Of a stretch of 44,365 bases of DNA, positions 24,272 to 31,787 are shown in pieces; positions within the stretch are counted from its first letter, which is position 1, and each line of letters starts with the position of its first letter. The notes below the pieces were generated by a model, which made no database searches, had not been told where the DNA came from, and worked only from the letters and a program-made list of their open reading frames with translations. A program made the position numbers and the translations under genes. This stretch comes from an uncultured Gammaproteobacteria bacterium (GTDB lineage: Bacteria > Pseudomonadota > Gammaproteobacteria > Steroidobacterales > Woeseiaceae): NCBI GenBank assembly GCA_937899415.1, contig CALBPI010000012.1:1-44365 (forward strand). Reading direction: 5' to 3'.

Positions 24272-25071
24272 GCAGCCTGCGCGACGACTACGATCCGACC
24301 GATGTACCGTTGAATTCCTCGGCGATCATGAAGATCGACACGAGCGGCTTCGACCTGGCGCTGGAGGACGACATGGCGTCGGCCGAAGGCCCCGCCGTCA
24401 ATGCCGACTCGCTTGAGCTCGCGCCCGAGGCAACGGTCAGCTTTGTGGTGTCGCCGCGCGTGCAGGCGCAGCGCGCGCTCAATCGTCTGGTGTATCGCAT
24501 TTACCGGAGTCGCCCGCTGCAGCTGACCTGGGCCGCGATCATCGTGGCCTGCCTCGCACTGATGACGTTTTCGCTGACAACGCGCGTCGATCACATCGAC
24601 GACAACGTGCTGCTGCTCGCCGAGCTCGGTGAGCTGGACACGCAACTGTTAAGTATCAGCCGCAAGTGGTCGCTAGAGGAGATGAAGGCGCTGGAGCAGA
24701 GCGTGGCGAGCGCCGACACGCGGCGCGTGTTTCTCGACTACCGCAGCCTCGCGATTTGGCTGCGGGAAAAGGCCGCATTCGCTGAGCAGCTCGGACTGGA
24801 GTTCGGCTACAGCCTGGGCGGCAGCGAGGCCTCGCAGATCGAGGACATGTACGAAGTGCCGGTCATGGTCACGCTGAGCAGTAACGCGGAGAACGGCGAA
24901 GCCTATCTGCGCACGCTCGAGTTTCTGAAGCGCGTGGTCAGCACGCCGTTCTACGTGGAAATCACGGAGGCGGCACTGACCGGAGAAGGTCGCGGCGCAC
25001 GCCAATTGCAGGCGACGCTGCGGGTTTGGGTTCACAGCTCGGTCAGGGCCGTTTCCAACAATGCTGAATAA
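24268..25071 (+). CDS. PilO/GspM-like inner-membrane protein
   Basis: A 267-aa bitopic protein: about 85 cytoplasmic residues (acidic at first, then basic RVQAQRALNRLVYRIYRSR), one membrane helix at 86–105 and a periplasmic domain. A helical stretch (LLAELGELDTQLLSISRKWS) is followed by a ferredoxin-like region around 175–260 (VPVMVTLSSNAENGEAYLRTLEFLKRVVSTPFYVEITEAAL), in line with PilO/GspM. The long cytoplasmic N-terminus is unusual for the family. ATGA overlap upstream, 11-nt overlap downstream. Confidence 0.72.
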   Translation: MSSLRDDYDPTDVPLNSSAIMKIDTSGFDLALEDDMASAEGPAVNADSLELAPEATVSFVVSPRVQAQRALNRLVYRIYRSRPLQLTWAAIIVACLALMTFSLTTRVDHIDDNVLLLAELGELDTQLLSISRKWSLEEMKALEQSVASADTRRVFLDYRSLAIWLREKAAFAEQLGLEFGYSLGGSEASQIEDMYEVPVMVTLSSNAENGEAYLRTLEFLKRVVSTPFYVEITEAALTGEGRGARQLQATLRVWVHSSVRAVSNNAE

Positions 25072-25603
25072 TCGCTGGTTTGTCATCGCACTGTCCGTCG
25101 CCGCCCTGGCGATGGTCGGCCTGCGTGTGGTCAAACCGCTGCTTGGGGATCGCGAGACGCCGTTCATTCCGGACGACCCCGACTACTACGCGCTCGACAT
25201 CGACAGCGAGCTTACGGGCACCGGCATCGACACGCCGCTGCAAGGCGCGCAGTTCGATTCCGCGCAGCGCGACATTCGCAGTATCGACGTCGCATCGCTG
25301 CAGTGGCAGGAGCGCCCCGGCCGCGATCCGTACTCGCCGGCGCCACGCGTGACCGATGCCGTGCTCGACGCTGTACGTGCGGACGTCTCCAAACAAGCAA
25401 TAACCCCCAGCGCGATTCGTTGGCCTGCAGTGACTGCGGTCGTTGATTCGCGCAAACACCAGTACGCCGTCGTGGACGGCGTCATCCGCAAACCTGGCGA
25501 ACGTTTCGGCGGCTTTCGGCTTGCCGAAGTCGGCGCGCGTGGGGTGCACCTCGTGCACGCCGCCAGCCAGCAGTCGCGGCACCTGAAGGTAGATGCACAA
25601 TGA
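25061..25603 (+). CDS. PilP/GspC-like periplasmic connector
   Basis: A 180-aa protein with an N-terminal membrane anchor (WFVIALSVAALAMVGLRVV), a low-complexity periplasmic linker, and a C-terminal beta-rich domain like the PilP/GspC homology region (WPAVTAVVDSRKHQYAVVDGVIRKPGERFGGFRLAEVGARGVHLVHA). Such domains dock onto the N0 domain of the secretin. There is no PDZ domain, unlike classic GspC. The assignment rests on layout and on its place between the PilO-like and secretin genes. Confidence 0.7.
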   Translation: MLNNRWFVIALSVAALAMVGLRVVKPLLGDRETPFIPDDPDYYALDIDSELTGTGIDTPLQGAQFDSAQRDIRSIDVASLQWQERPGRDPYSPAPRVTDAVLDAVRADVSKQAITPSAIRWPAVTAVVDSRKHQYAVVDGVIRKPGERFGGFRLAEVGARGVHLVHAASQQSRHLKVDAQ

Positions 25604-27147
25604 AGGCAACAACGACAACGGTACGCCCCTGGCTGTGGCTGGTACTGGCCGCAGGGATCAACGGCTGCGCGACGGCGCCGCCCGAGCCCCGGGACTACTC
25701 GGCGGAGCGCGCCGTCCGCGATGAACTGTGGTCTCGACCGCCCGCGCCAATGCCGGCGCCTGCGGTGCCCGTTGTCGAGCCCGTCGCGGACCCTGACCCC
25801 GAGCCGCTGTACAGCTTCGTCGCGGACGACCTGCCCATCGCGCAGGCCTGCCGCCTGTTCGGCAAGGCCTACGATCTCAACATGGTCATCGAGCCCGATG
25901 TTACGGGGTCGGTCAGCGTGGACCTCACGGACCTCCCGTTCGCCGAGGTCATGGAATCGATGCTGGGCGCCAATGGTTACTTCTGGGAGCGCCGCGGCAA
26001 CATCGTCTACGTACGCTCGCGCGAGACGCGCGTCTTTACGATTGACTACATCCGTCTCGTTCGCACGGGTGCCGGTTCAAGCCAGGCGCAGGTGAGCTCA
26101 AGCGCGCAGGTTGGCGGTGGTGGCGGCCTCGGTGGCGCCGGCGGCGTTGGCGGCGCGGGTGGTGGTGGCGGTGACGGTGGCGCAGCCGGCGCCATCTCGA
26201 TCCAGCAGACCGACACCGTAGACTTCTGGCTGGAACTCGAAGAGCAGCTCGAGAAGCTCGTCTCCGAAGAAGGCCGTCTGGTCGTCAACCGCCTGTCAGG
26301 CACGGTGCAGGTCACTGATCAGCACCGCCGAGTGCGCGAAATCGGCAGCTTCATCGATGAACTCAACAAGGCGATCTACCGCCAGGTGGATATCGAGGTG
26401 AAGATCGTTGAGGTGGAGCTCAGCGAAGATGCGGCACTGGGTGTGGACTGGTCGCGGCTTGTGACTGATGGCGACGGCGAGTTCGTCAACGGCAACCTGT
26501 CGACGATTATCCTGAGCCCGGCCGGTGGTCTCGACGCGCTGCCTGCGTCGGGTCGCGTGAGCTTCACGGAGATCGAGGACGGTCTCAACCGCATCACGGC
26601 CGTTGTCGAAGCGCTGCAGGAGCAGGGCAAGGTCGACATCGTGTCGCAGCCGCATATCCGCACGCTGAACAACCAGGCCGCGCTCATCAAGGTCGGTACG
26701 GACCGCACCTTCTTCCGCAAAGAACAGTCCACGGCCACGACCACAGCTGGCGCGCAGACCTTCGCCACGGACATCCCGCAAGTGGTGACCGAAGGCATCG
26801 TGCTGTCCATCACGCCGCAGGTCTCGGAGTCGGGCTGGATCACGCTCGACGTCTCGCCCGAGGTGACGCGCGTGTCGAGCGTGAGTGAAGTGCTCGACGA
26901 CAACGGCAACGTGCAGTCGGCAGCGCCCAATCTCGATATCAGCCAGACCTCGTCGCTCGTGCGTGCGCGCAGTGGTGAGACCGTGGTGATTGGCGGGCTC
27001 ATCCAGACCCAGCAGACCGAAGCGCGCCGCGCGGTGCCGTTCCTCTCGAAGATTCCGCTGCTGGGTGGCTTGTTCCGTTCGAACTACACGATCGAAGCCC
27101 GCAAGGAGCTGATCGTGATGCTGACACCGAGGCTCGTCAGCTCGTAG
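25600..27147 (+). CDS. outer-membrane secretin (MshL/PilQ/GspD family), lipoprotein
   Basis: A 515-aa secretin. The signal peptide ends in a lipobox-like INGC at about residues 21–24. The N0/STN region (YSFVADDLPIAQACRLFGKAYDLNMVIEPDVTGSVSVDLTDLPF split across 69–112) is followed by a glycine-rich linker near 166–197. The C-terminal channel domain shows DIVSQPHIRTLNNQAALIKVG, ETVVIGGLIQ, VPFLSKIPLLGGLFRS and ELIVMLTPRLV, the secretin signature. It has few N-domains, so it is closer to MshL than to GspD. It forms the outer-membrane exit pore. The Gly-rich insert is encoded by GGTGGC-type codons and keeps frame. Confidence 0.93.
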   Translation: MKATTTTVRPWLWLVLAAGINGCATAPPEPRDYSAERAVRDELWSRPPAPMPAPAVPVVEPVADPDPEPLYSFVADDLPIAQACRLFGKAYDLNMVIEPDVTGSVSVDLTDLPFAEVMESMLGANGYFWERRGNIVYVRSRETRVFTIDYIRLVRTGAGSSQAQVSSSAQVGGGGGLGGAGGVGGAGGGGGDGGAAGAISIQQTDTVDFWLELEEQLEKLVSEEGRLVVNRLSGTVQVTDQHRRVREIGSFIDELNKAIYRQVDIEVKIVEVELSEDAALGVDWSRLVTDGDGEFVNGNLSTIILSPAGGLDALPASGRVSFTEIEDGLNRITAVVEALQEQGKVDIVSQPHIRTLNNQAALIKVGTDRTFFRKEQSTATTTAGAQTFATDIPQVVTEGIVLSITPQVSESGWITLDVSPEVTRVSSVSEVLDDNGNVQSAAPNLDISQTSSLVRARSGETVVIGGLIQTQQTEARRAVPFLSKIPLLGGLFRSNYTIEARKELIVMLTPRLVSS

Positions 27148-27154
27148 ACACGAC

Positions 27155-27182
27155 GGCGGTTGTGCCTGCGGGCGCAACCGCC
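27155..27182 (+). other. hairpin after the secretin gene
   Basis: GGCGGTTG and CAACCGCC form a perfect 8-bp inverted repeat 8 nt after the secretin stop codon. No T-run follows, so it may be an attenuating or 3'-stabilising structure and not a full terminator. Confidence 0.5.
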
Positions 27183-27220
27183 GGTTGTATTGCCGCGCGT
27201 ACCCGCTGTAGGTTGCCGGC

Positions 27221-28228
27221 ATGGCGCAGAGCAAAACCTATCCGATCTGGATGCTTCGGTTCGTACCCCGAGGGCGTTGGGGCCGTTGGATCGCGGCCAC
27301 TGTCATCCTGGCCATCGGGCTCGCCATCTACGCACCCGCCGTCGCGATTGTCGCTGCGGACCCCGCGCGCTGGCGCAACTACTTCGCCTGGCCGCCCGCG
27401 CTGTTCTTCGTCTGTGCCATCGCCTACATCGTGCCGACGTTTCACTTTGCGAGCGCGCGAGCGCACCGGGCGCTCGATGATCTGGCGCCTTACTGTCGCG
27501 ACGTGGATGATCTCGCGGCCGCGCGCGCCGGTATTGGCCAGCGTTCAATGTCCTGGCTCATCCGCATCGTGCTGATGTCCGTCGCGCTCTGGCTCGTTCA
27601 GAGTCGGCTGCTTACGGGTAGCTGGGAGTACATGTGGGCGCGCACCGGTGAGGGTTATGTCGCCATTGTCATGGACTTTGGTTCCCTGCCTGTGTGGTTG
27701 ACGATGAACACCGCCATCAGCGCACTGGTGCGTAATGCATTGACGTTTCGCGCGCTCGTGCCCAAGCTCGAAACGAACCTCCTCGATCCACAGAGTTTTA
27801 TGCCTATCGGCCGCATGGCCGTAACGTCAACGCTGGTCGTCGTTGGCGCGATGGCGTCGCTGTCAATTATGTGGATCGACGGGCCCACCAACCTCTGGAC
27901 GACGTTGCCGGCGCTGCTGATCTTTACGCCCGTCATCGCGTTGTTGCTGCTCCTGCCCGTGTGGCCCCTGCACCGGGATCTGCTGCGCCAGCGCGCAGAG
28001 GCAGTCGCGGCTGCGCAGGCTCGGGTTCCGGCGCGATCTGGTGAGGCAGATCCCGACGCTTTCGAACTCGCGCAGGCCCTGGCGCTACGCCGGGAGCTGT
28101 CTCGCCTGCCGGTATGGCCCTTTGATGTGGGTTCGGTGACCCGTTTTGTGAGCTACGCCGTGATTGTCCCGCTGACCTGGGCGGGTGCCGCGCTCATCGA
28201 GATGCTCGTGAACGTGCTGCTCGAATGA
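27221..28228 (+). CDS. polytopic membrane protein, unknown function
   Basis: A 335-aa protein with about six membrane segments (near 25–48, 62–80, 112–130, 150–172, 205–222, 232–255) and a seventh hydrophobic stretch at the C-terminus. A basic, Ala-rich cytoplasmic-looking region sits around 258–300. I do not recognise a family; no enzymatic motif or peptidase Asp pair (GxGD) is present, so it is not a prepilin peptidase. It starts 73 nt after the secretin gene on the same strand and may be an accessory of the secretion machine. Confidence 0.72.
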   Translation: MAQSKTYPIWMLRFVPRGRWGRWIAATVILAIGLAIYAPAVAIVAADPARWRNYFAWPPALFFVCAIAYIVPTFHFASARAHRALDDLAPYCRDVDDLAAARAGIGQRSMSWLIRIVLMSVALWLVQSRLLTGSWEYMWARTGEGYVAIVMDFGSLPVWLTMNTAISALVRNALTFRALVPKLETNLLDPQSFMPIGRMAVTSTLVVVGAMASLSIMWIDGPTNLWTTLPALLIFTPVIALLLLLPVWPLHRDLLRQRAEAVAAAQARVPARSGEADPDAFELAQALALRRELSRLPVWPFDVGSVTRFVSYAVIVPLTWAGAALIEMLVNVLLE

Positions 28229-28251
28229 AATTTGAGCCTATAAAAAAAGGC

Positions 28252-28292
28252 TAAACCTGCATCCAGACCCGCCGCTATGAGGGGTAGCGGCG
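28252..28292 (+). promoter_or_regulatory. sigma-28 (FliA)-like promoter and overlapping hairpin
   Basis: TAAACCTG (28252–28259), 11 bp, GCCGCTAT (28271–28278) match the FliA consensus at 11 of 16 positions with exact spacing, including TAAA-N15-GCCG. An 8-bp inverted repeat CGCCGCTA/TAGCGGCG (28270–28277, 28285–28292) overlaps the -10, and could be a regulator site or a leader hairpin. Confidence 0.4.
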
Positions 28293-28334
28293 CATGACAT
28301 AACGCGCCTGTCTTTCTTTCCAGGAGCGCAAGTC

Positions 28335-29720
28335 ATGGAAATCGCAGATATTTCGCAGTCCGTGTCCCTCAAATCGGCCCGTCGCGCCCAATTCTCAAGC
28401 TCGAGCGTCGTGGCCCCGCCCAAGAATGAAGCCCCCGTTTCTGACAACACTGTCCGTGCCCTCGATGCGCTGCGCGCCGAGTTGCGCGGTGCCTTGCAGG
28501 CGCGCTTTTCGACAGGTTACGGCGCGCCCGCCAGCGCCTTCTCTGCATTCGCGCCCGAAGCCGGCGTCGACACCGTCGGTGACGAGACGCTCGCCGCGGC
28601 AAGGCAGGTTGCGGACAGCGCCCCCGGTCGCGCTGAAACGTTCCTCGTCGCCTTTCGTGCCACGGTGGCACGTGCCTTTGAAGCGGTCCGCCAGAACTTC
28701 GCAGGCCGCACCGACGTGGGCGACATCGACGCCGTCGAGCAGGTCGTCAACCGCGGCATTCAGGGCCTGACTCGTGATGCCGCAGGTCAGACCGAATCGG
28801 CCACGCGCGTGCTTGAGGTTGACTCGAAGGTACGAGAAGCCTCTACGATCCGCATCCGTACGCAGGAGGGCGACACCGTCAAGATTCGCCTGCGCAACGT
28901 CGAGCAGTTCTCGGCAACGGATACGAGTCGCACGGGCCCCGACGGTACGGCAACGAGCACCCGCGTCGATGCCTCGCAGTCACGACGCGTGAGCTTCACG
29001 GTTGAAGGCGACATCAACAGCGACGAACGCGCCGCGATTGAAGACGTGTTGGCGCAAGCTTCCGACATCGCCGACGAGTTCTTTGGTGGCGATATCGCGG
29101 CGGCCTTCGAGAACGCCGCAGACTTCGAGTTTGACAGCGAGCAGCTGCAGCGCGTGAACCTGCGCTTCCGCGTACAGGAAGAGCGCAACGTTCGCTTTAC
29201 CGAAGAGGTGGTGAAGAGCCCGCCGGAGCGCCTTGATGACAGGGCCCCCGGTCCCGTGAAGATCCCCGTGCCGCCGTTCGCCGACCTGGGTCCAATCATC
29301 AACCGACCGGCGCCCGTAGGCCCCGCGATTCCGTTCGTGCCGGCCAAGCCCGAGTCCGCCGATATCCAGCCGATCAAAGCTGAGCCGGTTGCCGATGACG
29401 TGGCCGAGGCGGCACCCGTTGTCGAAGCCGCTCCCGAACCCGTCGCCGAGAAGCAGCCCGTCAACACGGACGCACTCAATGGCTTCTTTGCCTTCGTCTC
29501 CAATTTCCTGAGTGAAACGACGACGGCATTTGAAGTGGCCGGCGAGTCGAGTCGGTTCTTTTTCAGTGAGTCATTCAAGCTGACGCTGTTGCGCGAGACC
29601 TTTGTGGCGACCGCACCTGAGTCTCAGGAAACCGCCGCAGAGACGGCAGCCGGCGTGGTCGACAAGCTGCTTGAGGTCGATGCCCAGGTAGCCCAGGCCG
29701 AGGTCGAAGACGACGACTAA
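28335..29720 (+). CDS. DUF5610-like protein
   Basis: A 461-aa hydrophilic, acidic protein. Residues about 40–165 resemble the DUF5610 region (ALRAELRGALQARFSTG, TFLVAFRATVARAFEAVRQNF). A second conserved block at 220–280 reads VSFTVEGDINSDERAAIEDVLAQ and DIADEFFGGDIAAAFENAADFEFD. This block occurs in gammaproteobacterial proteins of unknown function, as I recall them. A proline-rich linker (about 295–385) and a short C-terminal helical part ending EVEDDD follow. No signal peptide or membrane helix. GGAGCG precedes the ATG. The gene stands alone between a FliA-like promoter and a strong terminator. Its role, and any tie to the secretion operon upstream, are unknown. Confidence 0.75.
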   Translation: MEIADISQSVSLKSARRAQFSSSSVVAPPKNEAPVSDNTVRALDALRAELRGALQARFSTGYGAPASAFSAFAPEAGVDTVGDETLAAARQVADSAPGRAETFLVAFRATVARAFEAVRQNFAGRTDVGDIDAVEQVVNRGIQGLTRDAAGQTESATRVLEVDSKVREASTIRIRTQEGDTVKIRLRNVEQFSATDTSRTGPDGTATSTRVDASQSRRVSFTVEGDINSDERAAIEDVLAQASDIADEFFGGDIAAAFENAADFEFDSEQLQRVNLRFRVQEERNVRFTEEVVKSPPERLDDRAPGPVKIPVPPFADLGPIINRPAPVGPAIPFVPAKPESADIQPIKAEPVADDVAEAAPVVEAAPEPVAEKQPVNTDALNGFFAFVSNFLSETTTAFEVAGESSRFFFSESFKLTLLRETFVATAPESQETAAETAAGVVDKLLEVDAQVAQAEVEDDD

Positions 29721-29729
29721 CGCCTGAAA

Positions 29730-29759
29730 CAGGAAACCCCGCCGAAGCGGGGTTTCCTG
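29730..29759. terminator. bidirectional intrinsic terminator
   Basis: A perfect 13-bp inverted repeat (CAGGAAACCCCGC / GCGGGGTTTCCTG) with a CGAA tetraloop lies 10 nt after the DUF5610-like stop codon and 39 nt from the stop of the converging haloperoxidase gene. The T/A tract is only three bases in each direction. Confidence 0.75.
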
Positions 29760-29797
29760 GTCAGGCCGGTCGGCACCCGGCCGGGCGCTTAGCGACG

Positions 29798-31549
29798 CTA
29801 GGCTGGCATGATCTGCCCGTCGCGAATGCGAATCCGCGTGCCATCAAAACGCGTCAGCGTGAACCCGCCAAAGTCCGCCTCGTTGAGTGTGCGTGACTTG
29901 TCCTGGAGCAGCGCGATGGCCTGCTGCTCGCCCACCACGAGTCCTTCCACGCCGTCCTGGCGGTAGTGCACGCCCGCAGCGTCCCGGCCAATAGCCACGT
30001 TGTTGGCGACCTTGTTGAGTTCGCCACCCACTGTGAGGTCCGGCCCGGCATAGGGCAGCAGCGCCGTACCGTCGTCGTTGCACACGACGGGATTCGGAAT
30101 CACAAAGTTCTCGTTGAAGAACGCTTTGAGCACGGTGACGCAGGCACCCGCCACGGTAGCGTGTCCGGCCGGGTACGACGGGTGCGTCGGCGAGCCTTCC
30201 GTGTAGGCCTGAGGCAGGAAGTAAGTGCCGTTGCGGCTGTGGGCCAGGTTGACGGCCGCCGAGTTCAGGATGTCGTCGTTGAGCTCGTAGTGACGCTGGC
30301 CCGTCATGTGGAAGTGCACGCGACCGCCGTAGGCTTCCGGTCGCAGCAAGCGGTGCACACGCCATTTCTGGAACCAGGCACCACTGAGCGCGAGGTTGCC
30401 GGCTGTGCTTACGAGGTCGATGACGAAGGGGCCGCCCAGGCTCGTGAAGGCGCCCTGGTTGGTGATGGACCCCGCGTACGGGTTGCCCGGGTCGAGTGCG
30501 GCGCCGCCGTAGCCAAGCAGGATCAGGGCCGCATGCAGGTAGGCCTGGTAGAGCACGTCGCGGTGCACGTACTCCGACAGCGCCCGGTTGTCATTGATGT
30601 AGCGCTTGGGCCCGAAGACGAGGGTCTCGGCGGGTGCACCGCCGCGTTGCACATTGAGCCAGTTGGCTGAGTCCGCCATGAAATCGACGCCCGGCAGACC
30701 GGCTTCGTAGCGCTGCACGACGTCGACGGGACCGAAGCTGAAGTCCTGCCACAGAAACTGGCTGATGTAAGGCCCGACGAGGTCGCCCGGCGTTTCACCG
30801 CGGAACAGGGTGCCGGCGGTCAACGCACCGCCGACGGTCGGTCCCGGTGTCGCTGAGAAGGTATTGAGGTCGGCCACGGCCGCCGCAATGGCTGGGTCCG
30901 TATCGTAACGGTTGAACGGCACATCGCGCGTTAGCGCCTGCCAGTACACCTCGCCTTCCTCGCCCGCAAGCTTCGCACTGCGGAAGCGGTGCGACGGCGG
31001 CATGCGCGTGGCATGGCTGTCGAGTCCCGCGACTTCGTAACGAAATGCGCCCTGCGGGTTGGCCAGACGACGCGCGGCGCTGCCGTCGAGCGGGATCGCG
31101 TCGAAATCGGCTTTTCTGCCGCGGCGCATGGCGCGGCGCAGTGCGCGGAATGCCGAGGGCTGCACCTCACCGAACTGGTTGCTGGGCAGCGTCTTGGTGA
31201 AGCTCGCGTAGAAGCGCTGATCGGCGTAGCGCTGCTCATCGTTGTTATCGCGCTGCACACCCGCGCTGAAGGTGTCGAGAAAGTGCTGCTGCGCCGCGTC
31301 GATACGCAGGTCACGCGCGGCGCGTAGGCGACGGTCGGGACCACCGGGGACGTTGACGGAGGGGTCGATGTCGAGCGGGCGGAAATCATCCGCCTGGGCA
31401 GCGCCGGCTGCGAGACCCCCCGTAGCGGCGCCGGCAACGGCAACCCCCATCTTCAGGAAACTGCGCCGTGAGGTCGCGTTGCTAGATTCGTTGCCGTGCG
31501 TGTGTTCGGTATTGGCGGTTTGGTCGACGGTGTCGTCACGTGGCTTCAT
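29798..31549 (-). CDS. Tat-exported vanadium-dependent haloperoxidase
   Basis: A 583-aa protein. A twin-arginine signal (SRRSFLKMGVAVAGA, residues 27–41) ends near AQA at 50–52. The PAP2-fold vanadate site of algal-type haloperoxidases is visible: Lys395 and Arg403 (KW…RLLRPE, same spacing as algal bromoperoxidases), His456, Gly462 and His463 in HPSYPAGHA, and Arg522 with the vanadate-ligating His528 in RDAAGVHY. The Ser of the usual SGH motif is Ala461 here. His at 456 is bromoperoxidase-like. It would oxidise halide with H2O2 in the periplasm. A GGGAAG ribosome site precedes ATG 31549. Chloride, bromide or iodide preference cannot be settled from sequence. Confidence 0.93.
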   Translation of the reverse strand: MKPRDDTVDQTANTEHTHGNESSNATSRRSFLKMGVAVAGAATGGLAAGAAQADDFRPLDIDPSVNVPGGPDRRLRAARDLRIDAAQQHFLDTFSAGVQRDNNDEQRYADQRFYASFTKTLPSNQFGEVQPSAFRALRRAMRRGRKADFDAIPLDGSAARRLANPQGAFRYEVAGLDSHATRMPPSHRFRSAKLAGEEGEVYWQALTRDVPFNRYDTDPAIAAAVADLNTFSATPGPTVGGALTAGTLFRGETPGDLVGPYISQFLWQDFSFGPVDVVQRYEAGLPGVDFMADSANWLNVQRGGAPAETLVFGPKRYINDNRALSEYVHRDVLYQAYLHAALILLGYGGAALDPGNPYAGSITNQGAFTSLGGPFVIDLVSTAGNLALSGAWFQKWRVHRLLRPEAYGGRVHFHMTGQRHYELNDDILNSAAVNLAHSRNGTYFLPQAYTEGSPTHPSYPAGHATVAGACVTVLKAFFNENFVIPNPVVCNDDGTALLPYAGPDLTVGGELNKVANNVAIGRDAAGVHYRQDGVEGLVVGEQQAIALLQDKSRTLNEADFGGFTLTRFDGTRIRIRDGQIMPA

Positions 31550-31787
31550 GAGAGGTTCTTCCCTGCTTGTTGGTGTTGCGTGTCGTTACAAGCCCCTTCA
31601 CACCGACAAACCCGATGCCGCCACTAGCCTACTGTCGGCTGCGTCGCCGTCGTCCCACGGTTGCGGTGTTGGACGCCCGCCATGGTGGTCGCGACAAGTC
31701 CGCCTTGCGCGTGTCGTTTGGCCACCGTTGATCCAGTTTCGAGCGCCGTTGCGGTACATTAGTCAAAATCACTTCACGTACCTGTCG

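Noticed and set aside
26110-26200. Frameshift or assembly error in the secretin Gly-rich region
   Set aside because: Frame is open on both sides and the linker sits between N0 and the channel domain, where inserts are tolerated.
31242-31787. N-terminal extension of hldE
   Set aside because: Overlaps the haloperoxidase start region; HldE similarity begins at 31788 and the shorter protein has normal length.
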